Below, in pieces: positions 51,947-60,297 of a stretch of DNA of 64,000 nt (its first letter is position 1; each line of letters starts with the position of its first letter). The stretch is from Actinomadura sp. DC4 (GTDB lineage: Bacteria > Actinomycetota > Actinomycetes > Streptosporangiales > Streptosporangiaceae). The notes beneath the pieces are model-generated. The model was not told where the DNA came from and made no database searches. It saw only the letters and a list, made by a program, of their open reading frames with translations. Both the position numbers and the translations under genes were made by a program. Location of the stretch: contig NZ_JAUEQY010000012.1 of the NCBI RefSeq assembly GCF_030406325.1, positions 62,001 through 126,000 of the forward strand, given 5' to 3'.

Positions 51947-54535
51947 GTGGCCATGACACGCGGGCGGCTGCGCGTCTACCTGGGGGCCGCTCCCGGCGTG
52001 GGGAAGACCTACGCCATGCTCGGCGAGGGCCGTCGCCGGCATGAGCGCGGCACCGACGTGGTGATCGGATTCGTGGAGTGCCACGACCGGCCCCGGACGA
52101 TCGAGCTCCTCGACGGGCTGGAGACGGTCCCCCGCAAGACGATGGAGTACCGCGGCACGACGTTCACCGAGCTTGACATGGACGCCGTCATCGCACGGGC
52201 GCCGCGGGTGGTGCTGATCGACGAGCTGGCGCACACCAACGTCCCGGGGTCGCGGAACGCCAAGCGCTGGCAGGACATCGAAGAGGTCCTCGCGGCCGGC
52301 GTCGACGTCATCACGACCATGAACGTCCAGCACCTCGACTCCGTCAACGACGTCGTCGAGCAGATCACCGGCGTGCCGCAACGCGAGACCGTGCCGGATG
52401 AGGTCGTACGGCGAGCCGACCAGGTCGAGCTCGTCGACATGACCCCCGAGGCACTGCGCCGCCGGATGGCGCACGGCAACGTTTACCAGGCCGAGAAGAT
52501 CGACGCGGCCCTGTCCAACTACTTCCGCGTCGGGAACCTCACCGCCCTGCGCGAACTCGCCCTCCTCTGGCTCGCCGACAAGGTCGACGATCAACTCGAC
52601 CGGTACCGCGCCGACCATCGCATCGACAAGACCTGGGAGGCACGCGAACGCGTCGTCGTCGCACTCACCGGCGGCCCCGAGGGCGACACCCTCATCCGCC
52701 GGGCCGCACGCATCGCCGACCGCGCCAAAGGCTCAGACCTGTTCGCCGTGCACGTCACCGTCGGCGACGGCCTCACCGGCGCCAGCCCCGCCGATCTCGC
52801 CCGCCAGCGCGCCCTCGTCGAGAGTCTCGGCGGCACCTACCATCAGGTGGTCGGTGACGACATCCCCCAGGCCCTCCTCGACTTCGCGCGCGGCGTCAAC
52901 GCGACCCAGCTCGTGCTCGGCGCCTCGCGTCGCGGACGTTTCGCCCAGCTCTTCTCCCGCGGCGTCGGCGTGACCACCACCGCGCTGTCCGGCGCGATCG
53001 ACGTTCACATGGTCACGCACGAGGAGGTCAGCCAGGGGCGCCGGCGCTCGGTGCGCGCCGGCGGCCTGACCGGGACCCGCAAAGGCATCGCCTTCGGCCT
53101 GGCCATCGTCGGGTTGCCGCTGCTCACCCTGCTCCTCGCGAACCTGCGCGGGCAGCTCTCCCTGGCGAGCCAGATCCTGCTGTTCCTCGTGGCGGTCGTC
53201 GCGGTGGCGCTGACCGGCGGCCTGTACGCGGCGCTGTTCGCGGCCGTCGCCGGCTCGCTCCTGCTCAACTACTACTTCACCCCGCCGATCCATGAGTTCA
53301 CCATCAGCGAGTGGGAGAACGCCCTCGCGCTGGGCGCGTTCGTCGTGGTCGCGATAGCGGTGAGCGTGGTGGTCGACCTCGCCGCCCGGCGTACACGGGA
53401 GGCCGCCCGAGCCAGCGCGGACGCAGAGATGGTCTCCAACCTGGCGGGCAGCGTGCTGCGTGGCGAGAGCACCCCCGGCGACCTGCTCGAACGCCTGCGG
53501 ACGGCATTCGGGCTGGACTCGGTGACGCTGCTCGAACGGCGCCCTGGCGCCCCGATGACTCCGGGCCGCCAAGGCGATCCGGGCTGCTGGCGGATCGTGG
53601 CCACCGTCGGCGGCGCGCCCTGCTGCAGTCCCGACGAAGGGGCCGCCGAGGTCGCCGTCGACGACGACCTCACGCTCGCGCTGCGCGGCCGTACCCCCTC
53701 CGCCGCGGACCAGCGCGTCCTGGAGGCGTTCGCCGCCCAGGCCGCCTTGGCGCTGCGGCAGCACCGCCTGGCCGAAGAGGCCGAGCAGGTGCGCCCGCTC
53801 GCCGCCGCGGACCGGATGCGCACCGCCCTTCTCGCCGCCGTGAGCCACGAGCTGCGCTCGCCTCTGGCCTCGGCCAAGGCCGCGGTGGAGAGCCTGCGCA
53901 CCGCCGAGGTCACCTGGACCGAGGGCGAACGCGACGAACTGCTCGCCACCGCCGACGAGTCGCTGGACCGCCTCGCCAGGCTGGTCGCCAACCTGCTCGA
54001 CATGAGCCGCCTGCAGGCCGGCCTGCTCGGCGTCACGGCCGAGCCGGTCGCCGTCGCCGAGCTGGTCCCCCACGCGATCGACGACCTTTCCGAGACCGGC
54101 GCCGGCGTCCGCGTCCGGCTTCCCGCCGGACTGCCCGACGTGCTCGCCGATCCGGCGCTGCTCGAACGGGTGCTCGTCAACCTGATCTCCAACGCGGTCC
54201 GGTACGGCTCGGCCGAGCAGCCGGTCCTCATCACGGCCAGCGTGCACGCGGACCGGGTCGAGCTGCGGGTCGTGGACCGCGGGCCGGGCATCCCCGAGGT
54301 CGAGCGCGACCATGTCTTCCTGCCCTTCCAGCGGCTCGGCGACCGCGACAACGACACCGGCGTCGGACTCGGCCTGGCCCTGTCACGCGGGCTCGTTGAG
54401 GCCATGGGAGGCGCCCTGGACCCCGAGGACACACCCGGCGGCGGGCTGACCATGCTCGTCACTCTGCCGGCGTACATCCCTGAGCCGTCCTTGATGTCCC
54501 ACCTTGACTCCGTACAGGAAAGGCGGGGGCGGTGA
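51947..54535 (+). CDS. kdpD: K+ sensor histidine kinase KdpD, first copy
   Basis: The 862-aa protein has the KdpD N-domain with Walker A GAAPGVGKTYAML. A universal-stress-like domain (ALTGGPEGDTLIRRAARIAD) follows, then four helices (about residues 380-490), a GAF-like linker, HisKA (AVSHELRSPLASAKAAVESL) and the ATPase (NLISNAVRYG, DRGPGIP, GVGLGLALSRGL). It controls kdp expression through KdpE in response to low K+. The GTG 51947 follows GGAGG. It overlaps kdpE by 4 bp. Confidence 0.95.
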   Translation: MAMTRGRLRVYLGAAPGVGKTYAMLGEGRRRHERGTDVVIGFVECHDRPRTIELLDGLETVPRKTMEYRGTTFTELDMDAVIARAPRVVLIDELAHTNVPGSRNAKRWQDIEEVLAAGVDVITTMNVQHLDSVNDVVEQITGVPQRETVPDEVVRRADQVELVDMTPEALRRRMAHGNVYQAEKIDAALSNYFRVGNLTALRELALLWLADKVDDQLDRYRADHRIDKTWEARERVVVALTGGPEGDTLIRRAARIADRAKGSDLFAVHVTVGDGLTGASPADLARQRALVESLGGTYHQVVGDDIPQALLDFARGVNATQLVLGASRRGRFAQLFSRGVGVTTTALSGAIDVHMVTHEEVSQGRRRSVRAGGLTGTRKGIAFGLAIVGLPLLTLLLANLRGQLSLASQILLFLVAVVAVALTGGLYAALFAAVAGSLLLNYYFTPPIHEFTISEWENALALGAFVVVAIAVSVVVDLAARRTREAARASADAEMVSNLAGSVLRGESTPGDLLERLRTAFGLDSVTLLERRPGAPMTPGRQGDPGCWRIVATVGGAPCCSPDEGAAEVAVDDDLTLALRGRTPSAADQRVLEAFAAQAALALRQHRLAEEAEQVRPLAAADRMRTALLAAVSHELRSPLASAKAAVESLRTAEVTWTEGERDELLATADESLDRLARLVANLLDMSRLQAGLLGVTAEPVAVAELVPHAIDDLSETGAGVRVRLPAGLPDVLADPALLERVLVNLISNAVRYGSAEQPVLITASVHADRVELRVVDRGPGIPEVERDHVFLPFQRLGDRDNDTGVGLGLALSRGLVEAMGGALDPEDTPGGGLTMLVTLPAYIPEPSLMSHLDSVQERRGR

Positions 54536-55197
54536 TCCGCGTGCTGGTCGTCGACGACGAGCCCCTCACCGCCCGGACGCTGGACCTCAACCTGCGGGCG
54601 CGCCGGTACGAGGTCTCCGTCGCGCGCGACGGAGCAGAGGCCCTGAGGCAGGCCGCCGACTGGCATCCGGACCTCGTCGTGCTGGACCTCGGCCTGCCGG
54701 ACGTCGACGGCGTCGAGGTGATCCGCGGACTGCGTGGCTGGAGCCGCGTGCCGATCATCGTGCTGTCCGGCCGTACCGGCTCGGCGGACAAGATCGCGGC
54801 GCTGGACGCCGGTGCCGACGACTACGTGACCAAGCCGTTCGGCCTCGGCGAACTGCTCGCCCGCATCCGCGCCATCGGCCGCCGCGCAGGCCCGCCCGAT
54901 CCGCCGCCGGTGGTCCGGCTCGGCGACCACCTCATCGACCTGGAGGCCAAGACGGTCATCCCGCCGGTGCACCTGACGCCCACCCAGTGGCGGCTGCTGG
55001 AGATCCTGCTGGCCAACCCGGGCCGGCTCGTCAGCCAGCGGCACCTGCTCACCGAGGTCTGGGGCCCGTCGTACGTGCGCCGTACGCACTACCTGCGTCA
55101 GTACATGGCCCAGTTGCGCCGCAAGCTGGAGCGCGACCCGGGCCGTCCCCGCCATCTGCTGACCGTGCCCGGCATGGGCCACCGGTTCCAGCCGTAG
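54532..55197 (+). CDS. kdpE: Response regulator KdpE, first copy
   Basis: The 221-aa OmpR-type regulator has the receiver (VLVVDDEPLTARTL, VVLDLGLPDVDG, YVTKPFGLGELLARI) and the winged helix (HLTPTQWRLLEILLANPGRLVSQRHLLTEVWGPSY, ending VPGMGHRFQP). Its GTG overlaps the kdpD stop. A KimA-like gene follows after 15 bp. Confidence 0.95.
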   Translation: MIRVLVVDDEPLTARTLDLNLRARRYEVSVARDGAEALRQAADWHPDLVVLDLGLPDVDGVEVIRGLRGWSRVPIIVLSGRTGSADKIAALDAGADDYVTKPFGLGELLARIRAIGRRAGPPDPPPVVRLGDHLIDLEAKTVIPPVHLTPTQWRLLEILLANPGRLVSQRHLLTEVWGPSYVRRTHYLRQYMAQLRRKLERDPGRPRHLLTVPGMGHRFQP

Positions 55198-55212
55198 GAA
55201 GGTCGGCGTCCG

Positions 55213-57042
55213 ATGAGTGTGATCTCCGCACGGCGGAGCACGGACCGCGACGACGCGGCCGAACGCGACCGCCTGTCCGTGCCCGGCGGCCTCGCCGCGC
55301 TGTCTCTGGACGCCATGGCCTCGGTGGCGTACGGCCCGGAGGCCATCGTCATCGTGCTGGTCGCCGGCGGGGGAGCGGCGCTCGGCTACACGCTCCCCGT
55401 CACGCTGGCCATCGCCGCGCTGCTCGGCGTCCTGACCCTGTCCTACCGCCAGGTGATCGCCGCGTTCCCCCAGGGCGGCGGGGCGTACGGCGTGGCCAGG
55501 ACCTACCTCGGCCGGCGCGCCTCCCTGGTCGCCGCGGCCTCCCTCGTCGTCGACTACGTGCTGAACGTCGCGGTGTCGATCGCCGCCGGGGTGGCCGCGC
55601 TCACCTCGGCGGCGCCCGCGCTGCTGCCGTACACCGTCTGGCTGTGCCTTGCCGTCCTCGTCCTGGTCACCGCCGTCAACCTGCGCGGAATCGCGCACAG
55701 CGCGCGGCTGTTCATCGTGCCGACCGCGATCTTCGTGCTGGTGATCCTCGCCGTGATCGTCGTCGGCCTGTTCCGCGACCGGCCCGTCGTGGCCGAGTCG
55801 CCGGTGGCGCAGGCGCGCGGGCTTCAGACGGTCGGCCTGTTCCTCCTGCTGCGGGCGTTCGCCAACGGGTGCGCGGCGCTGACCGGGGTCGAGGCGATCG
55901 CGAACGCGGTGCCGTCCTTCCGGCGACCGCGGGTGCGGCGGGCGCAGCGTGCGGAGGTCGCGCTCGGGGCGCTGCTCGGCGTCATGCTGATCGGCGTCTC
56001 GGCGCTGATCGTCCGCTTCCACGTACGCCCGGTGGCCGGGATCACCGTGCTGTCCCAGGTGACGGAGGGGTCGCTGGGCCGCGGGGTCGGCTACTACGTC
56101 GTGCAGTTCGCCACCGTCGTGCTGCTGGCCCTGGCCGCCAACACCTCCTTCGGCGGCATGCCCGTGCTGGCACGGCTGCTGGCCAGGGACAACAACCTGC
56201 CACACCTGTTCGCGCTGCGGGCCGAACGCCAGGTGCACCGGTACGGCATCCTCTTCCTCGCCGTCACCGGTGGCCTGCTGCTCATCGGCACCGGTGGCGA
56301 CATGAACACCCTCGTGCCGCTGTTCGCCATCGGCGTGTTCGTCGGCTTCACCCTCTCCCAGGCCGGCATGGTGCGGCACTGGTGGACCGACCGTCCGTAC
56401 GGCTGGCGCCCGCGCGCGGCACTCAACGGCGTCGGCGCGCTGCTGACCGGGCTGGCCGCGGTCGTCGTCACGGTCACGAAGTTCCCCGAGGGCGGCTGGC
56501 TGATCGCCGTGACCATGCCGCTCATCGTCTGGCTGATGTCCGGCGTCCACCGGGCGTACGGGCGGATCGGGGAGCGGCTGGAGCTGGGCCGGACCCCGGC
56601 GCGGCCCCGCCCTCGCCGGTCCCTGGCGATCGTGCCGGTCGGCGGCGTGAACCGGCTGACCGAGGAGGCGATCTCGGCCGCACTCTCGCTCGGCGACCGG
56701 GTCGTCGCGGTGCGGGTGACCCATCCCGACGAGCCCGAGGAGACCGCGGAGTTCATCGACGCGTGGGAGCGCTGGGCGCCGGACATCAACCTCGCACTGG
56801 TCAGCGACGGGCATCGGCGGCTCGTGGACCCGATCGTGAACTACGTCCGCGGCGTCGGCGAGGCGCACGTCTTCGTGCTCATCCCCGAGGTCGAACCGGC
56901 CCATGTCTGGCAGCGCGTCCTGCAGAACCAGCGCGGGGCGGTGCTCGCCCACGCCCTGCGCCGCGACACCGACGCGGTCGTCTGCCGGCTGCGCTTCCGC
57001 CTCGATGAGGTGTCCGGCCGCCAGGCGGGACACAATGCGTAG
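55213..57042 (+). CDS. KimA-like APC family K+ transporter, first copy
   Basis: The 609-aa protein has 12 predicted helices. KimA/YdaO signatures are LDAMASVAYGPEAI, LSYRQVIAAFPQGGGAYGVA, DYVLNVAVSIAAG, ANGCAALTGVEAIANAVPSF and a GVFVGFTLSQAGMVRHW block. A cytosolic C-terminal domain follows (SLAIVPVGGVNRLTEEAISAAL...). KimA relatives import K+ with protons and are often controlled by c-di-AMP. Substrate is inferred from family and context between kdpE and kdpD. It lies 6 bp before the second kdpD. Confidence 0.88.
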   Translation: MSVISARRSTDRDDAAERDRLSVPGGLAALSLDAMASVAYGPEAIVIVLVAGGGAALGYTLPVTLAIAALLGVLTLSYRQVIAAFPQGGGAYGVARTYLGRRASLVAAASLVVDYVLNVAVSIAAGVAALTSAAPALLPYTVWLCLAVLVLVTAVNLRGIAHSARLFIVPTAIFVLVILAVIVVGLFRDRPVVAESPVAQARGLQTVGLFLLLRAFANGCAALTGVEAIANAVPSFRRPRVRRAQRAEVALGALLGVMLIGVSALIVRFHVRPVAGITVLSQVTEGSLGRGVGYYVVQFATVVLLALAANTSFGGMPVLARLLARDNNLPHLFALRAERQVHRYGILFLAVTGGLLLIGTGGDMNTLVPLFAIGVFVGFTLSQAGMVRHWWTDRPYGWRPRAALNGVGALLTGLAAVVVTVTKFPEGGWLIAVTMPLIVWLMSGVHRAYGRIGERLELGRTPARPRPRRSLAIVPVGGVNRLTEEAISAALSLGDRVVAVRVTHPDEPEETAEFIDAWERWAPDINLALVSDGHRRLVDPIVNYVRGVGEAHVFVLIPEVEPAHVWQRVLQNQRGAVLAHALRRDTDAVVCRLRFRLDEVSGRQAGHNA

Positions 57043-57048
57043 TGGGGG

Positions 57049-59526
57049 GTGAACGCGATCGTCGAGCGCGGCAGACTAAAGATCTACTTCGGTTCGGCGC
57101 CGGGGGTCGGCAAGACGTACGCGATGCTGAGCGAGGCCCTCCGGCGTCAGGAGCGGGGTACCCGCTTGGTCGTGGGCTTCGCCGAGACCTACGGCCGGCC
57201 CCGTACCGCCGCGCTCCTGGACGGTCTGGAGGTCGTGCCCCTGCGGCACGCGGAGGTGGACGTCGACGCGGTGATCGCCCGCGCGCCCCAGGTCGCCTTC
57301 GTCGACGAGCTGGCGCACACCAACGCGCCCGGGACCCGCAACGAGAAGCGCTGGCAGGACGTCGAGGAACTGCTCGCCGCCGGCGTAGACGTGGTCTCCA
57401 CCGTCAACGTCCAGCACCTGGAGTCGCTCGCCGACGTGGTCGAGCGCATCACGGGCGTACGGCGCGGCGAGACGGTGCCCGACGAGGTCGTACGGCGGGC
57501 CGACCAGATCGAGCTGGTCGACATGTCCCCGGAGTCGCTGCGCCGCCGCCTCGCGCACGGCGACGTCTACCCGCCCGAACGCTCCGACGCCGAGCTGTCG
57601 GACTACTTCCGCGTCGGCAACCTCACCGCCCTGCGTGAACTGGCCCTCCTGTGGGTCGCCGACCGCGTGGACGACGCCCTCGCGCGCTACCGGGACGAAA
57701 AAGGCATCAAGCGGACCTGGGAGGCCCGTGAGCGCATCGTCGTGGCGCTGACCGGCGGACCGGAGGGCGACACGCTCATCCGGCGGGCCGCCCGGATCGC
57801 GGCGCGAGCCGGGCGCGGCGACCTGGTGGCCGTGCACGTGGCCCGTGCCGAGGGGCTCGCCGACGGTTCGCCGGAGGCCCTGGCGCGCCAGCGGGCGCTG
57901 GTCGAGGGCATGGGCGGCTCGTACCACCAGGTGACCGGCGACGACGTGCCGGACGCGCTGATCGAGTTCGCGCAGGGCGTGAACGCCACGCAGATCGTGC
58001 TCGGATCGAGCCGCCGCAGCCGGTGGCAGTACGTCTCAGGCCCCGGGGTCGGCGCGACCGTGGCGGGCCGCTCCGGCGACGTCGACGTGCACATCGTCAC
58101 CCACGACTACGCCGGTAAGGGCCGCGCGCCGGCCGTCGTGGGCCGCAACTCGCTGGGCCGGCGGCGCCTGACGGCCGGCTGGTTGTTCGCCGTGTTCGCG
58201 CCACCGGCGCTCACCGGTCTGCTCTCGATCCGGGGTGAGAGGCTCGGGCTCCCGACCGAGCTGCTGTTCTACCTCGCCCTGACCGTCGCCGTGGCGCTGG
58301 TCGGCGGCCTGTGGCCCGCCGTCGTGGCGGCCGTCGCCGGGTTCCTGCTGGCCAACTGGTTCTTCACCCCGCCGCTGCACACACTGACGGTGGCCGAGCT
58401 GGAGAACGCCTTCGCGCTGCTCGTCTTCGTCGCGGTGGCGGTCGCGGTGGCCACCGTGGTCGACCTCGCCGCCCGGCGCAGCTCCCAGGCGGCGCGGGCC
58501 CGCTCGGAGGCGACGACGCTGAGTATGCTCGCCACGAGCGTGCTGCGCGGCGAGGACGCCCTGCCGGAGCTGCTCGAACGCGTACGGGAGACGTTCGGCC
58601 TGGACTCCGTGGCACTGCTGGAACGCGCCGGCGACGGCTGGACCGGGGTCGCCTCGGCGGGCGTGGGCCCCTGCGACCGGCCGGGCGAGGCCGACGTACG
58701 GGTCCAGGTCAGCGACGTGCTGATCCTCGCCCTGCGCGGCCGGGTGTTGCCCGCCGCCGACCAGCGCGTGCTCGCCGCCTTCGCCTACCAGGCCGCCGCG
58801 GCGCTGGACCGCCAGCGGCTCGCCGAACAGGCTCGGCAGGCCGGGCGGCTGGCCGAAGGCAACAAGATCCGTACGGCTCTGCTCGCCGCCGTCTCCCACG
58901 ACCTGCGCACCCCGCTGGCCTCGATCAAGGCGAGCGTCAGCAGCCTGCGGTCCGACGACGTCCAGTGGGACCCCGCGGACGAGGCCGAACTGCTCGCCAC
59001 GATCGAGGAGTCGGCCGACCGGCTGGACCGCCTCGTCGCCAACCTGCTCGACATGAGCCGTCTGCAGACCGGTGTCGTCACCCCGCTCGCCCGGCCGGTC
59101 TCGATCGATGAGGTCCTCCAGCCGTCGCTGGTGAACGTGCCCGGAGACCAGGTCAAGATCGAGGTACCGGACAACCTCCCGCCCGTCGTGGCCGACCCGG
59201 GGCTCCTGGAGCGGTCGCTGGCCAACGTGGTGGAGAACGCCGTACGGCACGGGGGCGCCGAACCGGTCCGCATCTCGGCGCGCGAGGTCGGCGGGGCCGT
59301 CGAGCTGCGCGTCACCGATCGCGGCCCGGGCGTGCCGGACTCCGCCAAGAGCCAGATGTTCGAGCCGTTCCAGCGGCTCGGCGACCGCCCGCGCGGCGAC
59401 GGCGTGGGCCTCGGCCTCGCGGTCGCCCGCGGCTTCGCCGAGGCGGTCGGCGGCGACCTGCACGCCGAGGACACTCCCGGAGGTGGCCTGACGATGATCT
59501 TCACGTTGCCGGTGGATCCCCGATGA
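57049..59526 (+). CDS. kdpD: K+ sensor histidine kinase KdpD, second copy
   Basis: The 825-aa protein has the same order as the first copy: GSAPGVGKTYAML, USP-like ALTGGPEGDTLIRRAARIAA, four helices (about 365-475), HisKA (AVSHDLRTPLASIKASVSSL) and ATPase (NVVENAVRHG, DRGPGVP, GVGLGLAVARGF). Differences, including a shorter linker, show it is a diverged paralogue. It starts at GTG 57049 and overlaps kdpE2 by 4 bp. Confidence 0.94.
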   Translation: MNAIVERGRLKIYFGSAPGVGKTYAMLSEALRRQERGTRLVVGFAETYGRPRTAALLDGLEVVPLRHAEVDVDAVIARAPQVAFVDELAHTNAPGTRNEKRWQDVEELLAAGVDVVSTVNVQHLESLADVVERITGVRRGETVPDEVVRRADQIELVDMSPESLRRRLAHGDVYPPERSDAELSDYFRVGNLTALRELALLWVADRVDDALARYRDEKGIKRTWEARERIVVALTGGPEGDTLIRRAARIAARAGRGDLVAVHVARAEGLADGSPEALARQRALVEGMGGSYHQVTGDDVPDALIEFAQGVNATQIVLGSSRRSRWQYVSGPGVGATVAGRSGDVDVHIVTHDYAGKGRAPAVVGRNSLGRRRLTAGWLFAVFAPPALTGLLSIRGERLGLPTELLFYLALTVAVALVGGLWPAVVAAVAGFLLANWFFTPPLHTLTVAELENAFALLVFVAVAVAVATVVDLAARRSSQAARARSEATTLSMLATSVLRGEDALPELLERVRETFGLDSVALLERAGDGWTGVASAGVGPCDRPGEADVRVQVSDVLILALRGRVLPAADQRVLAAFAYQAAAALDRQRLAEQARQAGRLAEGNKIRTALLAAVSHDLRTPLASIKASVSSLRSDDVQWDPADEAELLATIEESADRLDRLVANLLDMSRLQTGVVTPLARPVSIDEVLQPSLVNVPGDQVKIEVPDNLPPVVADPGLLERSLANVVENAVRHGGAEPVRISAREVGGAVELRVTDRGPGVPDSAKSQMFEPFQRLGDRPRGDGVGLGLAVARGFAEAVGGDLHAEDTPGGGLTMIFTLPVDPR

Positions 59527-60197
59527 CGCGCGTACTCGTGGTCGACGACGAACCGCAGATCGTCCGCGCGCTCCGCATCAACCTGCGTGCCCGCGGCTAT
59601 GAGGTGGACGCCGCGCCGGACGGCCGTACCGCCCTGGACCTTGCCGCCCGCCGCCACCCGGACGTGATCGTGCTGGACCTCGGCCTGCCCGACATGGAGG
59701 GCGCGGAGGTGATCAAGGGCCTGCGCGGCTGGACGAGCGTGCCGATCATCGTGCTGACCGCCCGGCACGCCTCGGAGGAGAAGGTCGACACGCTCGACGT
59801 GGGCGCCGACGACTACGTGACCAAGCCGTTCGGCATGGACGAGCTCCTGGCCCGCCTGCGCGCCGCGGTCCGCCGTGCCGCGCCGCCGGAGGAGGACGCC
59901 GTGATCGCCACGGCCGACTTCACCGTGGATCTGGCCGCCAAGAAGGCCACCCGCGACGGCGCCGACGTACGCCTGACCCCGACCGAGTGGCACGTCCTGG
60001 AGGTCCTGGTCCGCAACGCGGGACGGCTGGTCAGCCAGCAGCAGTTGCTCCGCGAGGTGTGGGGCCCGTCGTACGCGAACGAGACCGGCTACCTGCGCGT
60101 CTACCTCGCCCAGCTCCGCCGCAAGCTGGAGGCCGACCCGTCCCGCCCCACGCACTTGATCACCGAGCCGGGCATGGGCTACCGCTTCGAGCGTTAA
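59523..60197 (+). CDS. kdpE: Response regulator KdpE, second copy
   Basis: The 224-aa OmpR-type protein has VLVVDDEPQIVRAL, VIVLDLGLPDMEG, YVTKPFGMDELLARL and a winged helix (RLTPTEWHVLEVLVRNAGRLVSQQQLLREVWGPSYANE, ending PGMGYRFER). Its DNA-binding helix resembles that of the first copy, so both may bind the same GCGTTA repeats. The stop codon lies in the first repeat before the next gene. Confidence 0.94.
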   Translation: MTRVLVVDDEPQIVRALRINLRARGYEVDAAPDGRTALDLAARRHPDVIVLDLGLPDMEGAEVIKGLRGWTSVPIIVLTARHASEEKVDTLDVGADDYVTKPFGMDELLARLRAAVRRAAPPEEDAVIATADFTVDLAAKKATRDGADVRLTPTEWHVLEVLVRNAGRLVSQQQLLREVWGPSYANETGYLRVYLAQLRRKLEADPSRPTHLITEPGMGYRFER

Positions 60198-60254
60198 GAA
60201 CGCGTGCGTTAGGGAGGCGTTAATAAGGGAAGCGGGGGCGTTAAGAGGGCGTTA
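60191..60254 (+). promoter_or_regulatory. KdpE operator candidate upstream of the second KimA-like gene
   Basis: Repeats start at 60206 (GCGTTAG), 60217 (GCGTTAA), 60238 (GCGTTAA) and 60249 (GCGTTAG), offsets 0, 11, 32 and 43; one more GCGTTA begins at 60191 over the kdpE2 stop. The spacing equals that upstream of the kdp operon. Confidence 0.7.
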
Positions 60255-60297
60255 GGGATGCCTGTTCAGGGGGCCTTCGGGTTATTTGCTGGCGATT

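Noticed and set aside
53272-57033. 1253-aa open frame on the minus strand
   Set aside because: It lies antisense to kdpD, kdpE and the KimA-like gene, which have clear family motifs. The long frame is a GC-skew artefact.
60198-60297. c-di-AMP (ydaO) riboswitch before the KimA-like gene
   Set aside because: The 100-bp gap is filled with direct repeats and lacks the conserved riboswitch cores I know.
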